Assembly: GCF_902706285.1 (NCBI RefSeq)
Contig: NZ_CACSKD010000003.1
Location: 310,001-374,000, forward strand
From: Rhizobium sp. 18055
Lineage (GTDB): Bacteria > Pseudomonadota > Alphaproteobacteria > Rhizobiales > Rhizobiaceae
DNA: 64,000 bases
Reading direction: 5' to 3'
Shown here: in pieces, positions 16,973 through 26,339 of the stretch
Position numbering within the stretch: position 1 is the stretch's first letter
How the letters are laid out: each line of letters starts with the position of its first letter
The notes under the pieces: model-generated
The model's database searches: none
Told to the model about the DNA's origin: nothing
The model's input: only the letters and a program-made list of their open reading frames with translations
Program-made: the position numbers and the translations under genes

Positions 16973-17986
16973 TCAGAAGCCGGAAAGCACCAGCTTGCCC
17001 TTGGTCTTGCCGCTCTCGATCATCGCATGAGCCTTCTTGAGATTGGTGGCATTGATCGTGCCGACTGTCTCGTTGAGGGTCGTCCGGATCGTTCCTGCAT
17101 CGACCAGTTCGGAAATCTTGTTCAGCAGCCTGTGCTGCTCGATCATGTCAGGTGTGTCGAATAGCGGGCGGGTGAACATGAACTCCCAATGCGTGGAAAC
17201 CGCCTTGCGCTTGAACGGCACGATATCGAGTGTCTTCGGGTCGTCGATCAATGCAAAGCGTCCCTGCGGCGCGATCGCTTCGGCGATGCCGTCAATATGG
17301 TCAGCCGTGTTGGTCGTCGAAAAGATGAAGCCCGGTGCACCGATGCCAAGTGCTGCCACCTGCGGGGCGATCGGCTTCGAATGGTCGATGACGTGGTGGG
17401 CGCCAAGCTCTTTCACCCAAGCCTGCGTCTCGGCGCGCGAGGCGGTGGCGATGATGGTGAGATCGGTCAAGGCACGGGCGATCTGGATCGCGATCGATCC
17501 GACACCGCCCGCGCCGCCGATGATCAGGATGGCCTTGGCGGCACCCGGCACGGCGTCCTGGACCTTCAGTCGATCGAACAGGGCTTCGTAGGCGGTGATG
17601 GAGGTTAGCGGCAGCGCCGCAGCTGCGGCAAAGTCGAGGCTGCCTGGCTTGCGTCCGACAATGCGTTCATCGACCAGCTGAAACTCTGCATTCGAGCCGG
17701 GGCGGTTGATCACGCCGGCATAGAAGACTTCATCGCCAGCCTTGAAAAGCGTCACCTCGGGACCGACGGCCTTGACGATGCCTGACGCGTCCCAGCCGAG
17801 AACCTTCATCTCATCGGCGCCAGGCGCGACGCCGGAGCGCACCTTGGTGTCGACCGGATTGACGGACACCGCTTTGATCTCGACCAGCAGGTCGCGACCT
17901 TTGGCTTCCGGCATCGGCAGATCGACATCGATAAGCGAAGTCTCGGCGGAAATGGGCTGTGGAAGCTTGTAGGCGACGGCACGCAT
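16973..17986 (-). CDS. Zinc-type alcohol dehydrogenase-like quinone oxidoreductase
   Basis: 337-residue member of the medium-chain dehydrogenase/reductase superfamily, NADPH:quinone reductase branch. The N-terminal GroES-like domain contains VSVNPVDTKVRSG and LGWDASGIV. The Rossmann domain contains AKAILIIGGAGGVGSIAIQI (about residues 145-164). The catalytic-zinc Cys/His set of true alcohol dehydrogenases is absent. AGGAG six bases before the ATG at 17986 rules out a longer ORF. It is divergent, by 103 bases, from an HxlR regulator, the classic arrangement for electrophile- or quinone-responsive reductases, so that regulator probably controls it. Confidence 0.9.
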   Translation of the reverse strand: MRAVAYKLPQPISAETSLIDVDLPMPEAKGRDLLVEIKAVSVNPVDTKVRSGVAPGADEMKVLGWDASGIVKAVGPEVTLFKAGDEVFYAGVINRPGSNAEFQLVDERIVGRKPGSLDFAAAAALPLTSITAYEALFDRLKVQDAVPGAAKAILIIGGAGGVGSIAIQIARALTDLTIIATASRAETQAWVKELGAHHVIDHSKPIAPQVAALGIGAPGFIFSTTNTADHIDGIAEAIAPQGRFALIDDPKTLDIVPFKRKAVSTHWEFMFTRPLFDTPDMIEQHRLLNKISELVDAGTIRTTLNETVGTINATNLKKAHAMIESGKTKGKLVLSGF

Positions 17987-18060
17987 GGGAAACTCCTGTC
18001 TGTGTTGCACAGTTGCTAAATGCGTCGTATCTTCGATAAACGCAAGAATGCACAAATTCT

Positions 18061-18082
18061 GTACGTAGTACCAAAAAGGATA
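18061..18082. promoter_or_regulatory. Candidate HxlR operator in the divergent promoter region
   Basis: GTAC-GTA-GTAC, directly followed by an imperfect dyad AGTACC-AAAAA-GGATACT, lies just upstream of the HxlR-family gene (start 18090) and about 75 bases from the oxidoreductase start. Dyads with TACT/AGTA arms are the sort of site bound by HxlR-family repressors such as YodB. Assignment is by position and symmetry only. Confidence 0.35.
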
Positions 18083-18089
18083 CTGTTAA

Positions 18090-18497
18090 ATGTCGCTGCC
18101 CCGGGACAAGCTGACGCAAAACTTCCCCGGCTGCCCGGTGGAGGCGACGCTGAGTTTTCTGGATGGAAAATGGAAGGGCGTCATCCTCTTCCATCTCGTC
18201 TCAGGCACGCTGCGCTTCAACGAGTTGCGCCGCAAGTTGCCGGCGGTGACCCAGCGCATGCTGACCAAGCAGCTGCGCGAACTCGAAGAGTCGGGCCTGG
18301 TCTCGCGTACGGTATTTCCGGTGGTGCCGCCACGTGTCGAGTATGCGCTGACGCCGCTTGGGCAGACGTTGAAGCCCGTCATATCTGCGCTTGCCGCATG
18401 GGGCGAAGAGAATGTCTTCTGCCGCCCGGATGGCCGTCATCTGCGTGACGTGACGGCTATGGAGGCCTCAGGCGCGGCTGCGACGATCCAGGCGTAG
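18090..18497 (+). CDS. HxlR-family transcriptional regulator
   Basis: 135-residue winged-helix DNA-binding protein. The family signature is clear: [20 protein letters not shown] (residues 15-34), then [33 protein letters not shown] as recognition helix and wing, and [12 protein letters not shown]. The conserved N-terminal Cys15 is the residue that senses oxidants or electrophiles in several relatives. It is divergent from a quinone oxidoreductase gene, its likely target. Its 3' end overlaps the convergent MFS gene by 30 bases. Confidence 0.92.
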   Translation: MSLPRDKLTQNFPGCPVEATLSFLDGKWKGVILFHLVSGTLRFNELRRKLPAVTQRMLTKQLRELEESGLVSRTVFPVVPPRVEYALTPLGQTLKPVISALAAWGEENVFCRPDGRHLRDVTAMEASGAAATIQA

Positions 18498-19685
18498 CGA
18501 CGCCGCAAACACCAGGATTCCGAAGGCTGACAGGATGGCGCCGACATAACCGGTGGCAGCCGAACCGTAGCCCCAGGCAATGACAAGGCCGCCGAGCCAG
18601 GCGCCGAGCGCGTTGGCAATGTTGAAGGCCGAGTGGTTGGATGCTGCGGCCAGCGTCTGCGCGTCGGCGGCCACATCCATCAGCCGCGTCTGCAGCGCCG
18701 GACCGGCCGCAAAGCCGCAGCCGATCAGGAAGACGCAAAGACCCAGCATGAACGGGCTGGCAGCCGTCAGCGAAAACATTGTCAGCACCATGATGTTGAA
18801 GATCAGCGACCCACCGATCGTGCCCATGACCGACTTGTCAGCAAGCCAGGAGCCGACGACGTTGCCGACATTCATGCCGACGCCGAACAGCACCATCATC
18901 ACCGCAACCATGCCTGGCTGCAGCATGGCGACATTCATCGTCGTATCGGCGATATAGCTGAACATCGCAAACATGCCGCCGTAACCCACCGCCGCGATGG
19001 CGAGCGTCAGAAGCACCTGCGGGCGCTTGAAGGCGCCGAGTTCGCGCATGAAGCTTGCGCCTTCGGAAACCTCGTCGCGCGGCACGTAATACCAGATCAG
19101 CGCCATGGTCACGAGGCCGATAATGCCAACGGAGGTGAACGCGACGCGCCAGTCGAGTGATTGACCGAAGAAGGTGGCGAGCGGTGTGCCGAGCAGCGTG
19201 GCGATCGTCAGCCCGAGCATCACCCGGCCGACAGCGCGCGCCCGCTTGTGCACGGGCACCATCGAGGCTGCAACGATAGCCGCGACGCCGAAATAGGCAC
19301 CATGCGGCAGGCCGGTGAGGAAGCGCAGAATGGCAAAGCTCTCGAATGATGGTGCCATGGCACTGAGAATATTGCCGACGGCGAAAATCCCCATCAGCAG
19401 CAGAAGAAGCGAGCGCCGTGCCATCTTGGCAGCCAGCACCGCGATGACAGGGGCACCGATCACAACGCCAAGCGCATAGGCGCTGATCACATAACCTGCC
19501 TGCGGCGTTGTTACCGAGAAGGTGCCCGCCACATTCGGCAGAAGGCCCATGATGGCGAATTCGCCGGTGCCGATACCGAAACCGCCGCAGGCCAGCGCCA
19601 GCTGAACAAGTGCTACGGCCATCGGCGAAGGCGCCTCGGAGACCGGGATGTCAGCAATGGAATCGTTTACGGCGACCTGGCTCAA
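18468..19685 (-). CDS. MFS transporter (drug:H+ antiporter-1 type)
   Basis: 405-residue inner-membrane exporter with 12 predicted helices, resembling AraJ/YdhP-type sugar or drug efflux permeases. The early loop motif reads [20 protein letters not shown], and [20 protein letters not shown] is typical of this subgroup. The start is a TTG at 19685, supported by AAGGAG seven bases upstream; no ATG fits as well. The 3' end overlaps the convergent HxlR gene by 30 bases, so the two may affect each other's expression. Confidence 0.88.
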   Translation of the reverse strand: MSQVAVNDSIADIPVSEAPSPMAVALVQLALACGGFGIGTGEFAIMGLLPNVAGTFSVTTPQAGYVISAYALGVVIGAPVIAVLAAKMARRSLLLLLMGIFAVGNILSAMAPSFESFAILRFLTGLPHGAYFGVAAIVAASMVPVHKRARAVGRVMLGLTIATLLGTPLATFFGQSLDWRVAFTSVGIIGLVTMALIWYYVPRDEVSEGASFMRELGAFKRPQVLLTLAIAAVGYGGMFAMFSYIADTTMNVAMLQPGMVAVMMVLFGVGMNVGNVVGSWLADKSVMGTIGGSLIFNIMVLTMFSLTAASPFMLGLCVFLIGCGFAAGPALQTRLMDVAADAQTLAAASNHSAFNIANALGAWLGGLVIAWGYGSAATGYVGAILSAFGILVFAASLRLDRRSRA

Positions 19686-19999
19686 GAGTGAGCTCCTTCG
19701 GCATGCAAAGGCTTGTGGCGGCGGGCGAGGGCATGTCGTTGCCTTGGCCGAACAAGCGGAAAATGTGGGGGATGGCGCGTGTGCTCCAACGACGCATTAA
19801 TTTACGATTTGGTGCAAAGCGTCGCGTGCGTTTTGCGCAGTGCAGCGTCCCGCTGGCTGCATATGTCGCGACTGATTGCCGGAGTTTTCGGCTACGGAAG
19901 TCATTCGGCAGGCCATCTGCTTGAAATCACACGCACAGGAACCATCTCTAACGAGCGCGGTGGGTGCCAGCGCTTCAGCTGACGAATAACGGGAACCGC
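19686..19999. other. Intergenic region, no gene recognised
   Basis: 314 bases between the divergent MFS exporter and lipid-kinase genes. Both promoters must lie here. Open frames on the plus strand have poor codon use and no family resemblance. I see no strong repeat or hairpin. Confidence 0.5.
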
Positions 20000-20944
20000 A
20001 TGAAGCTTATAGGTTTTTTTAATCGCGACGGCGGCACGTTCCGCACGACCGACATGGCTGCGTATGAAAAGCATGCCGAAACAGTCTTCCGGGATGCAGG
20101 GCATGATTTCGAAGCAGTGGTTTTTTCTGGCAACGAGATCGTCCCGGCGATGGAACGCGCCGCGCGTCGCGATGATATCGACGGCATTGTCGCCGGCGGC
20201 GGCGACGGCACGATATCGGCGGCATCCTCGATCGCCTGGAAGAACGGGGTGGCGCTCGGCGTCATTCCCGCCGGAACGATGAACCTTTTTGCCCGCTCGC
20301 TGCGCATCCCACTCGATATCTGGCAGGCGCTCGATGTGCTGGCGACCGGCGAAGTCGATCACGTCGATATCGCCAGCGCCAATGACCGTCCCTTCATCCA
20401 CCAGTTCTCGGCCGGCTTGCATGCCCGCATGGTGCGTTACCGCAATTCCTACACCTATCGCTCGAGGCTGGGGAAAATGCGGGCCAGCACCCGCGCTGCT
20501 TTCGGCGTCGTGCTGAATCCGCCCGAGTTCGAGGTCGAGTTTGAAGCGCTTGGCGTCCGCGAACGCCGCAAGGTCTCGGCGGTCTCCGTATCCAACAATC
20601 CGTTTGGTGAAAATGCGCTCCTTTACGCCGACACGCTGACATCAGGCGAGTTGGGCTTTTACACGGCAAAGCCGTTGAAGCCATGGGGCGTCGCCCGTCT
20701 TGCGGTCGATCTCCTGCGCGGCAAGGTCCGCGAGAATGCCGACGTGATGATCATGCACCCGGCCGAGGTGCATCTGCATTTCCCGAAGCTGAGTTCGAAA
20801 GCCAATTGCGTGATGGACGGCGAGTTGCTGCCGCTCGCCCGCGACGTGTCGCTGAAGCTGCACCCCGGCGAGTTGAAAGTGCTCGTCAAGCAGGGATTGG
20901 CAGCGCAGGTCGATGAAACCGAGCGCCGCGAACCATCCGCCTGA
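20000..20944 (+). CDS. Diacylglycerol/sphingosine-type lipid kinase
   Basis: 314-residue DAGKc-family kinase that would phosphorylate a membrane lipid such as diacylglycerol. The nucleotide-binding motif GGGDGT is at residues 66-71, followed by VIPAGTMNLFARSL (89-102). The C-terminal beta-sandwich includes FIHQFSAGLHARMVRYR and NCVMDGELLPL. GGGAA before the ATG at 20000 supports this start. The protein is soluble and probably peripheral at the membrane. The natural substrate is not determinable. The convergent glutamine-synthetase-like gene ends nine bases beyond it. Confidence 0.88.
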   Translation: MKLIGFFNRDGGTFRTTDMAAYEKHAETVFRDAGHDFEAVVFSGNEIVPAMERAARRDDIDGIVAGGGDGTISAASSIAWKNGVALGVIPAGTMNLFARSLRIPLDIWQALDVLATGEVDHVDIASANDRPFIHQFSAGLHARMVRYRNSYTYRSRLGKMRASTRAAFGVVLNPPEFEVEFEALGVRERRKVSAVSVSNNPFGENALLYADTLTSGELGFYTAKPLKPWGVARLAVDLLRGKVRENADVMIMHPAEVHLHFPKLSSKANCVMDGELLPLARDVSLKLHPGELKVLVKQGLAAQVDETERREPSA

Positions 20945-20953
20945 TTGTATCGC

Positions 20954-22306
20954 TCAGAGACGCGGCAGATAGGTGCGATAGTCGAAGTCGGAAACGGTCC
21001 GGAGAAAGGTGATGGCTTCCTTGCGCTTCGTGTCGCCGTAAAGCTTCTGGTACGACGCACCGAAAATATCGGCGATGAATGGCGAGGCGCGAAATGTCTC
21101 GACCGCCGTCAGGAAGTCGTGCGTCAGTTTGGTGGTATTTTCGGGCATATGCGACGGCGTCGTCTCCTCGCCCGGATCGAGATTCTTGTCGAGCCCGAGC
21201 AGCATGCCGCCGAGGATGGCTGCCAGCAGCAGATAGGGATTGGCATCGGCACCGGCCACACGATGCTCGACGCGCGCGGCCGGGCCGTTCTTGTCGGGAA
21301 TGCGGATCGCCGTGCCGCGGTGGCCATAGCCCCAGGTCAGATCGACCGGCGCAAACGAGCCGGGCTGGAAGCGCCGATAGGAATTGGCAAACGGGGCGAA
21401 CACCAGCTGCGCGTCGCGCATGCTTTGCAGCATCCCGGCGCAGACCGATTTCAGCTTCGTTGCCTCTCCGCCGTTGGCATCAAGAATATTGCGGCCCTGA
21501 CGATCGAGAACGCTGGCATGCACGTGCAGCCCGGAACCGGCATGATCCGAATAGGGCTTGGCCATGCATGTAGACTTCAACCCATGCTTCCGCGCAGCCT
21601 GTTCGACGATCCGCTTCAGGTAGATGCAGTCGTCGGCCGCAGCCAGCGCATCCGGCCGGTGCAGCAGGTTGATCTCGAACTGGCCGGGACCGAACTCCGC
21701 AGTCGTCGCATCTGCGGGCAGTCCCTGGGCCTTGGCGTAGGCGCGCACCGTCTGCAGGTAATCGTCGAGCGCATCGACAGCACCCATGTCGTAGAGCTGA
21801 AAGCCGTTCGGCTCGCCCTGATAGGTCAGGCATTCAGGCGGCGTCGGCCGGCCGGTGTCACGCCAGTCGGGCGCCACCACGTAGAACTCCAGTTCGGTCG
21901 CAACCACCGGCGTCAATCCGCGTTCCTCGTAGCGCTTCAGCACCGATGCGAGAATGGCGCGCGGGTCCATGAAGCTCGGCGTACCGTCGAACTCGTGCAT
22001 CGTGGCCAGAACCTGTACCGAACCCTCAGGCGCCCAGGGTATGGGTGTCAGGCTGCGCTTGTCGGGGATGCAATGTCCATCCGGATCGCCGACGGAAATC
22101 GACAGGCCGGTGATGTCGTCATTGTCGTCGCCCCAGATGTCGAGCGACTGCGTGGAGGAGGGCAGTCGGACTTCGCCGGCCCATACCTTCTTCTGCGCTT
22201 CGAGGGGAATCTGCTTGCCGCGCAGGTCACCATTCATACCGACCAGCAGGATTTCGATGCGCGGATCGCCACCCGCAGCTTTGCCGTGCATTTTGTCGGT
22301 CGTCAT
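20954..22306 (-). CDS. Glutamine synthetase family protein, likely gamma-glutamylpolyamine synthetase
   Basis: 450 residues with the catalytic fold of glutamine synthetase: EFGPGQFEINLLH, GLKSTCMAKPYSDHAGSGLH (with the ATP-loop His) and the later RVAGADANPYLLLAAILGGM. It aligns with the PuuA/GlnA3 branch rather than biosynthetic GlnA: the GlnA adenylylation loop with its Tyr is not seen, and the N-terminus is short. It is divergent by 83 bases from a polyamine-type aminotransferase, which supports a role in glutamylating putrescine or another amine for catabolism. The start at 22306 (MTTDKMHG) is chosen; an in-frame ATG 60 bases upstream is less likely. Confidence 0.85.
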   Translation of the reverse strand: MTTDKMHGKAAGGDPRIEILLVGMNGDLRGKQIPLEAQKKVWAGEVRLPSSTQSLDIWGDDNDDITGLSISVGDPDGHCIPDKRSLTPIPWAPEGSVQVLATMHEFDGTPSFMDPRAILASVLKRYEERGLTPVVATELEFYVVAPDWRDTGRPTPPECLTYQGEPNGFQLYDMGAVDALDDYLQTVRAYAKAQGLPADATTAEFGPGQFEINLLHRPDALAAADDCIYLKRIVEQAARKHGLKSTCMAKPYSDHAGSGLHVHASVLDRQGRNILDANGGEATKLKSVCAGMLQSMRDAQLVFAPFANSYRRFQPGSFAPVDLTWGYGHRGTAIRIPDKNGPAARVEHRVAGADANPYLLLAAILGGMLLGLDKNLDPGEETTPSHMPENTTKLTHDFLTAVETFRASPFIADIFGASYQKLYGDTKRKEAITFLRTVSDFDYRTYLPRL

Positions 22307-22389
22307 GATCTTGAAAATCCCCTCGGACAAGGCCAAGGTCCTAGCCCATTGGGAAGAGGCTTTCAATATCCGAGGGTGTTTAGCAAATC

Positions 22390-23757
22390 ATGTCCGATAC
22401 TTACGCGCGCTCCAATCTCGCCGCTATCGATGCCGCTCATCACCTGCATCCATTCTCGGATATGAAGAAGCTGAATGCCGACGGCACCCGCATCATCCAG
22501 CGCGGTGAAGGAGTGCATATCTGGGACAATCACGGCCGCAAATATCTGGATGGCTTCGCCGGCCTCTGGTGCGTCAACGTCGGTTACGGCCGCAAGGAGA
22601 TCACCGATGCTGTTGCCCGGCAGATGAACGAACTGCCCTACTACAACACCTTCTTCGGCACCACGACGACCCCGGCAACGCTGCTCGCGGAAAAGGTCAC
22701 GTCCCACGCCGGCCCGCGCTTCAACCACGTCTTCTTCACCGGCTCCGGCTCGGAGGCCAACGACACCTGGTTCCGCATGGCGCGCGTCTACTGGAGTGCC
22801 ATCGGAAAGCCGTCGAAGAAGATCGTCATATCCCGCAAGAATGGCTATCACGGCTCGACGGTCGCAGGCGCCAGCCTCGGCGGCATGAAATACATGCACG
22901 AGCAGGGCGACCTTCCCATTCCGGGCATCGTCCACATCGGCCAGCCCTACTGGTACGGCGAGGGTGGTGATCTGTCGCCGGCCGAATTCGGCCTCAAGGT
23001 GGCGCGCGAACTGAAAGACAAGATCGATGAACTCGGCGAAGACAACGTCGCAGCCTTCGTTGCCGAACCGGTGCAGGGTGCAGCCGGCGTCATCATCCCG
23101 CCCGAGACCTACTGGCCCGAGATCGCACGCATCTGCAAGGCCCGCAATATCCTGCTGGTCACCGACGAGGTGATCTGCGGCTTCGGTCGCCTTGGCGAAT
23201 GGTTCGGCCACCAGTATTTCGGCGTCGAGCCGGATATGGCCCCGATCGCCAAGGGCCTGTCGTCAGGCTACCTGCCGATCGGCGGCGTGCTGGTCAGCGA
23301 TCGTGTCGCCGAAGTGATGATCAACGAGGTCGGCGATTTCAACCACGGCTTCACCTATTCCGGTCACCCGGTCTGTGCTGCCGCGGCGCTGGAAAACCTG
23401 AGGATCATCGAGGACGAGAAGCTGGTTGAGCGCGTTCGTGACGATATCGGCCCCTATTTCGCCGAGGTGTGGGGTGCACTCGGCGAGCATGATCTGGTCG
23501 GAGAAGGCGTCAGCATCGGCCTGATGGGCGCGTTGCAACTCACATCTGATAAGGCAAGCCGAACCCGCTTCGAAAAGCCCGACGCCGTCGGCGCGCTGGT
23601 CCGCAATCACGCGCTCGCCAATGGTCTGGTCCTGCGGGCGACTGGCGACCGGATGCTCGCTTCGCCGCCGCTGGTCATTAGCCATGCGGAGGTCGATGAG
23701 ATGGGGCGGATCACCAAGCTCGCCCTGGATGCGGCCTGGAAGGAGATGAAGGCATGA
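22390..23757 (+). CDS. Class III aminotransferase, putrescine/polyamine type
   Basis: 455-residue PLP-dependent omega-aminotransferase. The PLP Lys is K288 in APIAKGLSSGYLPIGGV. LVTDEVICGFGRLG holds the Asp that contacts the PLP ring nitrogen, and NTFFGTTTTPATLLAEK lies in the N-terminal part. It resembles SpuC-type putrescine-pyruvate and related amine aminotransferases more than acetylornithine or GABA enzymes. The divergent glutamine-synthetase-like gene supports a polyamine or amine catabolic role. No dedicated regulator or transporter is adjacent. Confidence 0.9.
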   Translation: MSDTYARSNLAAIDAAHHLHPFSDMKKLNADGTRIIQRGEGVHIWDNHGRKYLDGFAGLWCVNVGYGRKEITDAVARQMNELPYYNTFFGTTTTPATLLAEKVTSHAGPRFNHVFFTGSGSEANDTWFRMARVYWSAIGKPSKKIVISRKNGYHGSTVAGASLGGMKYMHEQGDLPIPGIVHIGQPYWYGEGGDLSPAEFGLKVARELKDKIDELGEDNVAAFVAEPVQGAAGVIIPPETYWPEIARICKARNILLVTDEVICGFGRLGEWFGHQYFGVEPDMAPIAKGLSSGYLPIGGVLVSDRVAEVMINEVGDFNHGFTYSGHPVCAAAALENLRIIEDEKLVERVRDDIGPYFAEVWGALGEHDLVGEGVSIGLMGALQLTSDKASRTRFEKPDAVGALVRNHALANGLVLRATGDRMLASPPLVISHAEVDEMGRITKLALDAAWKEMKA

Positions 23758-23764
23758 GCCGGGC

Positions 23765-25261
23765 CTACTTCGGATAGATCCAGGCGTAGCCGAACGCGAC
23801 CTTGTCGTCAGGCTTTCCGCGGAGGTACGGAACGGCGGTGCTCTTGACGTTGATATCCGTGTATTGCTCGCCGAGGTTCTGGACGATCCACTCCCGCAAC
23901 TGCGGCGGCAGGGCGGCACTGCTGTCGGTCACCAGCCAAGCCATCAGAATGGGCCTGTCGCTCGTCCATTCATAGCCGATCTTCATATTGTCGAAGAATA
24001 GCGACATCAGCGGCACGTCGGGCAATTGCAGGTGCAGGTTTCCGGCCTGAAGCCAACCGTCCGTCATGACGAGCCCAGGCGTCTTCTGCTCCTCGGCAAC
24101 GACCTGCTCGACAAACCCTCCATAAGGAAAATTGTAGGCTTCGTATCGGCCAAACAAGGTCGGCAAATTCGGCCGAACGAGAAGTGCTGCCGGGATCAGC
24201 ACGATCATGACCAAAGGCACGACGAAGAAGCGACGGGCGAAATCCTCCGGCCGATGGCCGACCGCCTGCATCTTCAGGCAGAAATAGATCGGCATCAGGA
24301 ACAGGAAGGGCAGCAGCCAGCGGTCGCGCAGGGATGTCATGCCGATCGCAACGATCAGCACCAGAACGAGGATCGCAATCGCCACGAACAGCGCTTCGAA
24401 GAAGCGCGTCCACACAGTGCCGGAGCGCAGGCTGCGCCAGAAAGGTCGGCCGAAGACGATGGAATAGATAATGACCGTGGGCGCCATGATAACCACGATC
24501 AGGCGCAGGAACTTGAAGGGCCCCTGCACCAGTTTCGCCAGCATCGTCTGCGGCGCATCCTGTTCCATGATGCCGAGCGTGCGGCCCGATGCAATGCCGA
24601 GATTGTGCAGCAGCCAAAGCCCGTGCGGCAGGAAGATCAGCAGCGCAAGCCCGATCGACAGCAGGAAGCGGCGATCGATGATCCGCGCTCGCCCATTCGG
24701 ATGCAGCCATACGGCAGCAATCGCTGCGACCGCAACCAGAGTGAAGTTGTACTTCGACAGCATCCCGAGGCCGAGCGCCAGGCCGACAAAGGCATAGGAT
24801 GCGACAGACGGCGTCTTCAGTGTCCTGATCACGCTGCACAGAAACAGGTTGATCGTCAGCAGTTGCACGACGGTATGGGTGAGGTCGCGTTGTGCTTCCC
24901 AGAAAAGCTGCGGAATGGTCAGCAGCGAAAGCGTCGCGATCGCCGCGAACAGCTTGTCCTCCAGAACTTCGCGGGCGAGCTTGTAATAGCTGAGATACAC
25001 CAGGAACAGCACCAGGTTCTTGGCAGCGGATACTGTCGCCAGCGACAGTCCGAACACCCAGACCACGATCGACTGGAACCAGTTGTAGAGCGGCGGTTGC
25101 GAGTCGTAACCCAGCGTCAGCCACTGCGAGAAAAACGCCTGCTGCGATTCGTCGAAGCGCAGCCCATGCGGCTGCAGCAGGCGAACGATGAACTGGATGC
25201 AGAAATATCCGGCCAGAAGCCAGATGACGGCATCCGGCTTGCGCACCAGCAGATTACGCAT
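23765..25261 (-). CDS. ArnT-like GT39 membrane glycosyltransferase
   Basis: 498-residue polytopic protein of the GT39/ArnT superfamily, which moves sugars from polyprenyl-phosphate donors onto lipid or protein acceptors on the periplasmic side. It has about 11 hydrophobic segments. The first periplasmic loop, RLLQPHGLRFDESQQAFFSQ, carries the acidic DE pair that such enzymes use for metal and donor binding. The C-terminal periplasmic part is soluble. The ATG at 25261 overlaps the stop of the GT2 gene by eight bases; an in-frame ATG at 25273 is an alternative. Its partner is most likely that GT2, which would make the lipid-linked donor. In rhizobia, RgtA-D are related proteins that add galacturonic acid to LPS; acceptor and sugar here are inferred only. 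Confidence 0.85.
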   Translation of the reverse strand: MRNLLVRKPDAVIWLLAGYFCIQFIVRLLQPHGLRFDESQQAFFSQWLTLGYDSQPPLYNWFQSIVVWVFGLSLATVSAAKNLVLFLVYLSYYKLAREVLEDKLFAAIATLSLLTIPQLFWEAQRDLTHTVVQLLTINLFLCSVIRTLKTPSVASYAFVGLALGLGMLSKYNFTLVAVAAIAAVWLHPNGRARIIDRRFLLSIGLALLIFLPHGLWLLHNLGIASGRTLGIMEQDAPQTMLAKLVQGPFKFLRLIVVIMAPTVIIYSIVFGRPFWRSLRSGTVWTRFFEALFVAIAILVLVLIVAIGMTSLRDRWLLPFLFLMPIYFCLKMQAVGHRPEDFARRFFVVPLVMIVLIPAALLVRPNLPTLFGRYEAYNFPYGGFVEQVVAEEQKTPGLVMTDGWLQAGNLHLQLPDVPLMSLFFDNMKIGYEWTSDRPILMAWLVTDSSAALPPQLREWIVQNLGEQYTDINVKSTAVPYLRGKPDDKVAFGYAWIYPK

Positions 25262-26273
25262 TCTCACTGCCATCGAAGATTTTCTGGACAATGTAATTCG
25301 GTGAATCATCGTCGCGGTAATAGGTTCGCGCGATCATCTCGGCCAAGATGCCGGTGGTGATCAGCTGCACCGAAGAAAGCAGCAGCACGACACCGACCAT
25401 CAACATCGGGCGGGTGCCGATGTCGTTGCCCATGATGAACTTGTCGAAGAACAGGTAGATCAGGATGAGCGCCGACAGGCCACCGAGGCCGAGGCCGAGC
25501 GAGCCGAAGAAGTGCCCCGGCCGTGCCTTGTAGCGCATGAAGAACATGACGGAGAGCAGGTCGAGGATGACGCGGAAGGTCCGTGAGATACCGTATTTCG
25601 ATTGGCCGTGCTGGCGCGCATGGTGGGTGACGACCATCTCGCCGATCCGGGAGCTCGGAACCACGCCGGCGACCCATGCCGGGATGAAACGGTGCATCTC
25701 GCCCATCAGCTTGACCTGCTTGATGATCGACGCGCGGTAGATCTTCAGACTGCAGCCGTAGTCGTGCAGCTTGACGCCGGTGATGCGGCCGATCAGATAG
25801 TTGGCACACCAGGAGGGGACTTTCCGCAGCAGCAGGCCGTCCTGACGGTTCTTGCGCCAGCCGACCAGAAGGTCGAGCTCGCGACGCTCCAGTTCGGCGA
25901 CCATGCCGGGAATATCGTTTGGATCGTTCTGCAGGTCGCCGTCCATCGTGGCGATCAACCGGCCAGTGGCCGTGTCGATGCCTGCCTGCATAGCGGCTGT
26001 CTGGCCAAAATTGCGCTGCAGCGCGACGATCTTCAGCGACAGGCCTTTGCGGCCGACATAGGTGCGCGCATTGACCAGCGTCGCGTCGGTACTGCCGTCG
26101 TCGACCAGGATGAGCTCCCAGCGCTCGGGATAGCGCGTCATCGCGGCGCAGATGCGCTCGACGAGCGGGCCGACGCTCTCTTCTTCGTTGAAGATCGGAA
26201 CGACCAGCGATAATTCGAGCGGAGCGGTGGCGTCTATCACGCCGGAAAGTGACTCTGCCGTTGTCTGCAACAC
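25254..26273 (-). CDS. GT2 polyprenyl-phosphate glycosyltransferase
   Basis: 339 residues, DPM1/ArnC/GtrB type: it transfers a sugar from a nucleotide donor to a polyprenyl phosphate on the cytoplasmic face. The cytoplasmic catalytic domain has ILVDDGSTDAT and IATMDGDLQNDP (the metal-binding Asp motif), with QRNFGQTAAMQAG between them. Two C-terminal membrane helices begin around residues 245 and 280. It starts with GTG at 26273, preceded by GGAG at six bases. It is translationally linked to the downstream GT39 gene, a donor-synthase/transferase pair. RgtE of R. leguminosarum is a functional analogue to compare. Confidence 0.88.
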   Translation of the reverse strand: MLQTTAESLSGVIDATAPLELSLVVPIFNEEESVGPLVERICAAMTRYPERWELILVDDGSTDATLVNARTYVGRKGLSLKIVALQRNFGQTAAMQAGIDTATGRLIATMDGDLQNDPNDIPGMVAELERRELDLLVGWRKNRQDGLLLRKVPSWCANYLIGRITGVKLHDYGCSLKIYRASIIKQVKLMGEMHRFIPAWVAGVVPSSRIGEMVVTHHARQHGQSKYGISRTFRVILDLLSVMFFMRYKARPGHFFGSLGLGLGGLSALILIYLFFDKFIMGNDIGTRPMLMVGVVLLLSSVQLITTGILAEMIARTYYRDDDSPNYIVQKIFDGSENA

Positions 26274-26339
26274 GTATTTCTCCTAAAACGCCGCCCAGTG
26301 GTGCCGCTCTTCTGTCGGCCGAAGGCAGGAAGCTAGTAC

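Noticed and set aside
20945..22465. 506-codon open frame on the plus strand
   Set aside because: Antisense to the glutamine-synthetase-like gene, overlaps the aminotransferase start, no family resemblance.
24026..25360. 444-codon open frame on the plus strand
   Set aside because: Gln/Arg/His-rich translation typical of an antisense frame; the GT39 protein is on the opposite strand.
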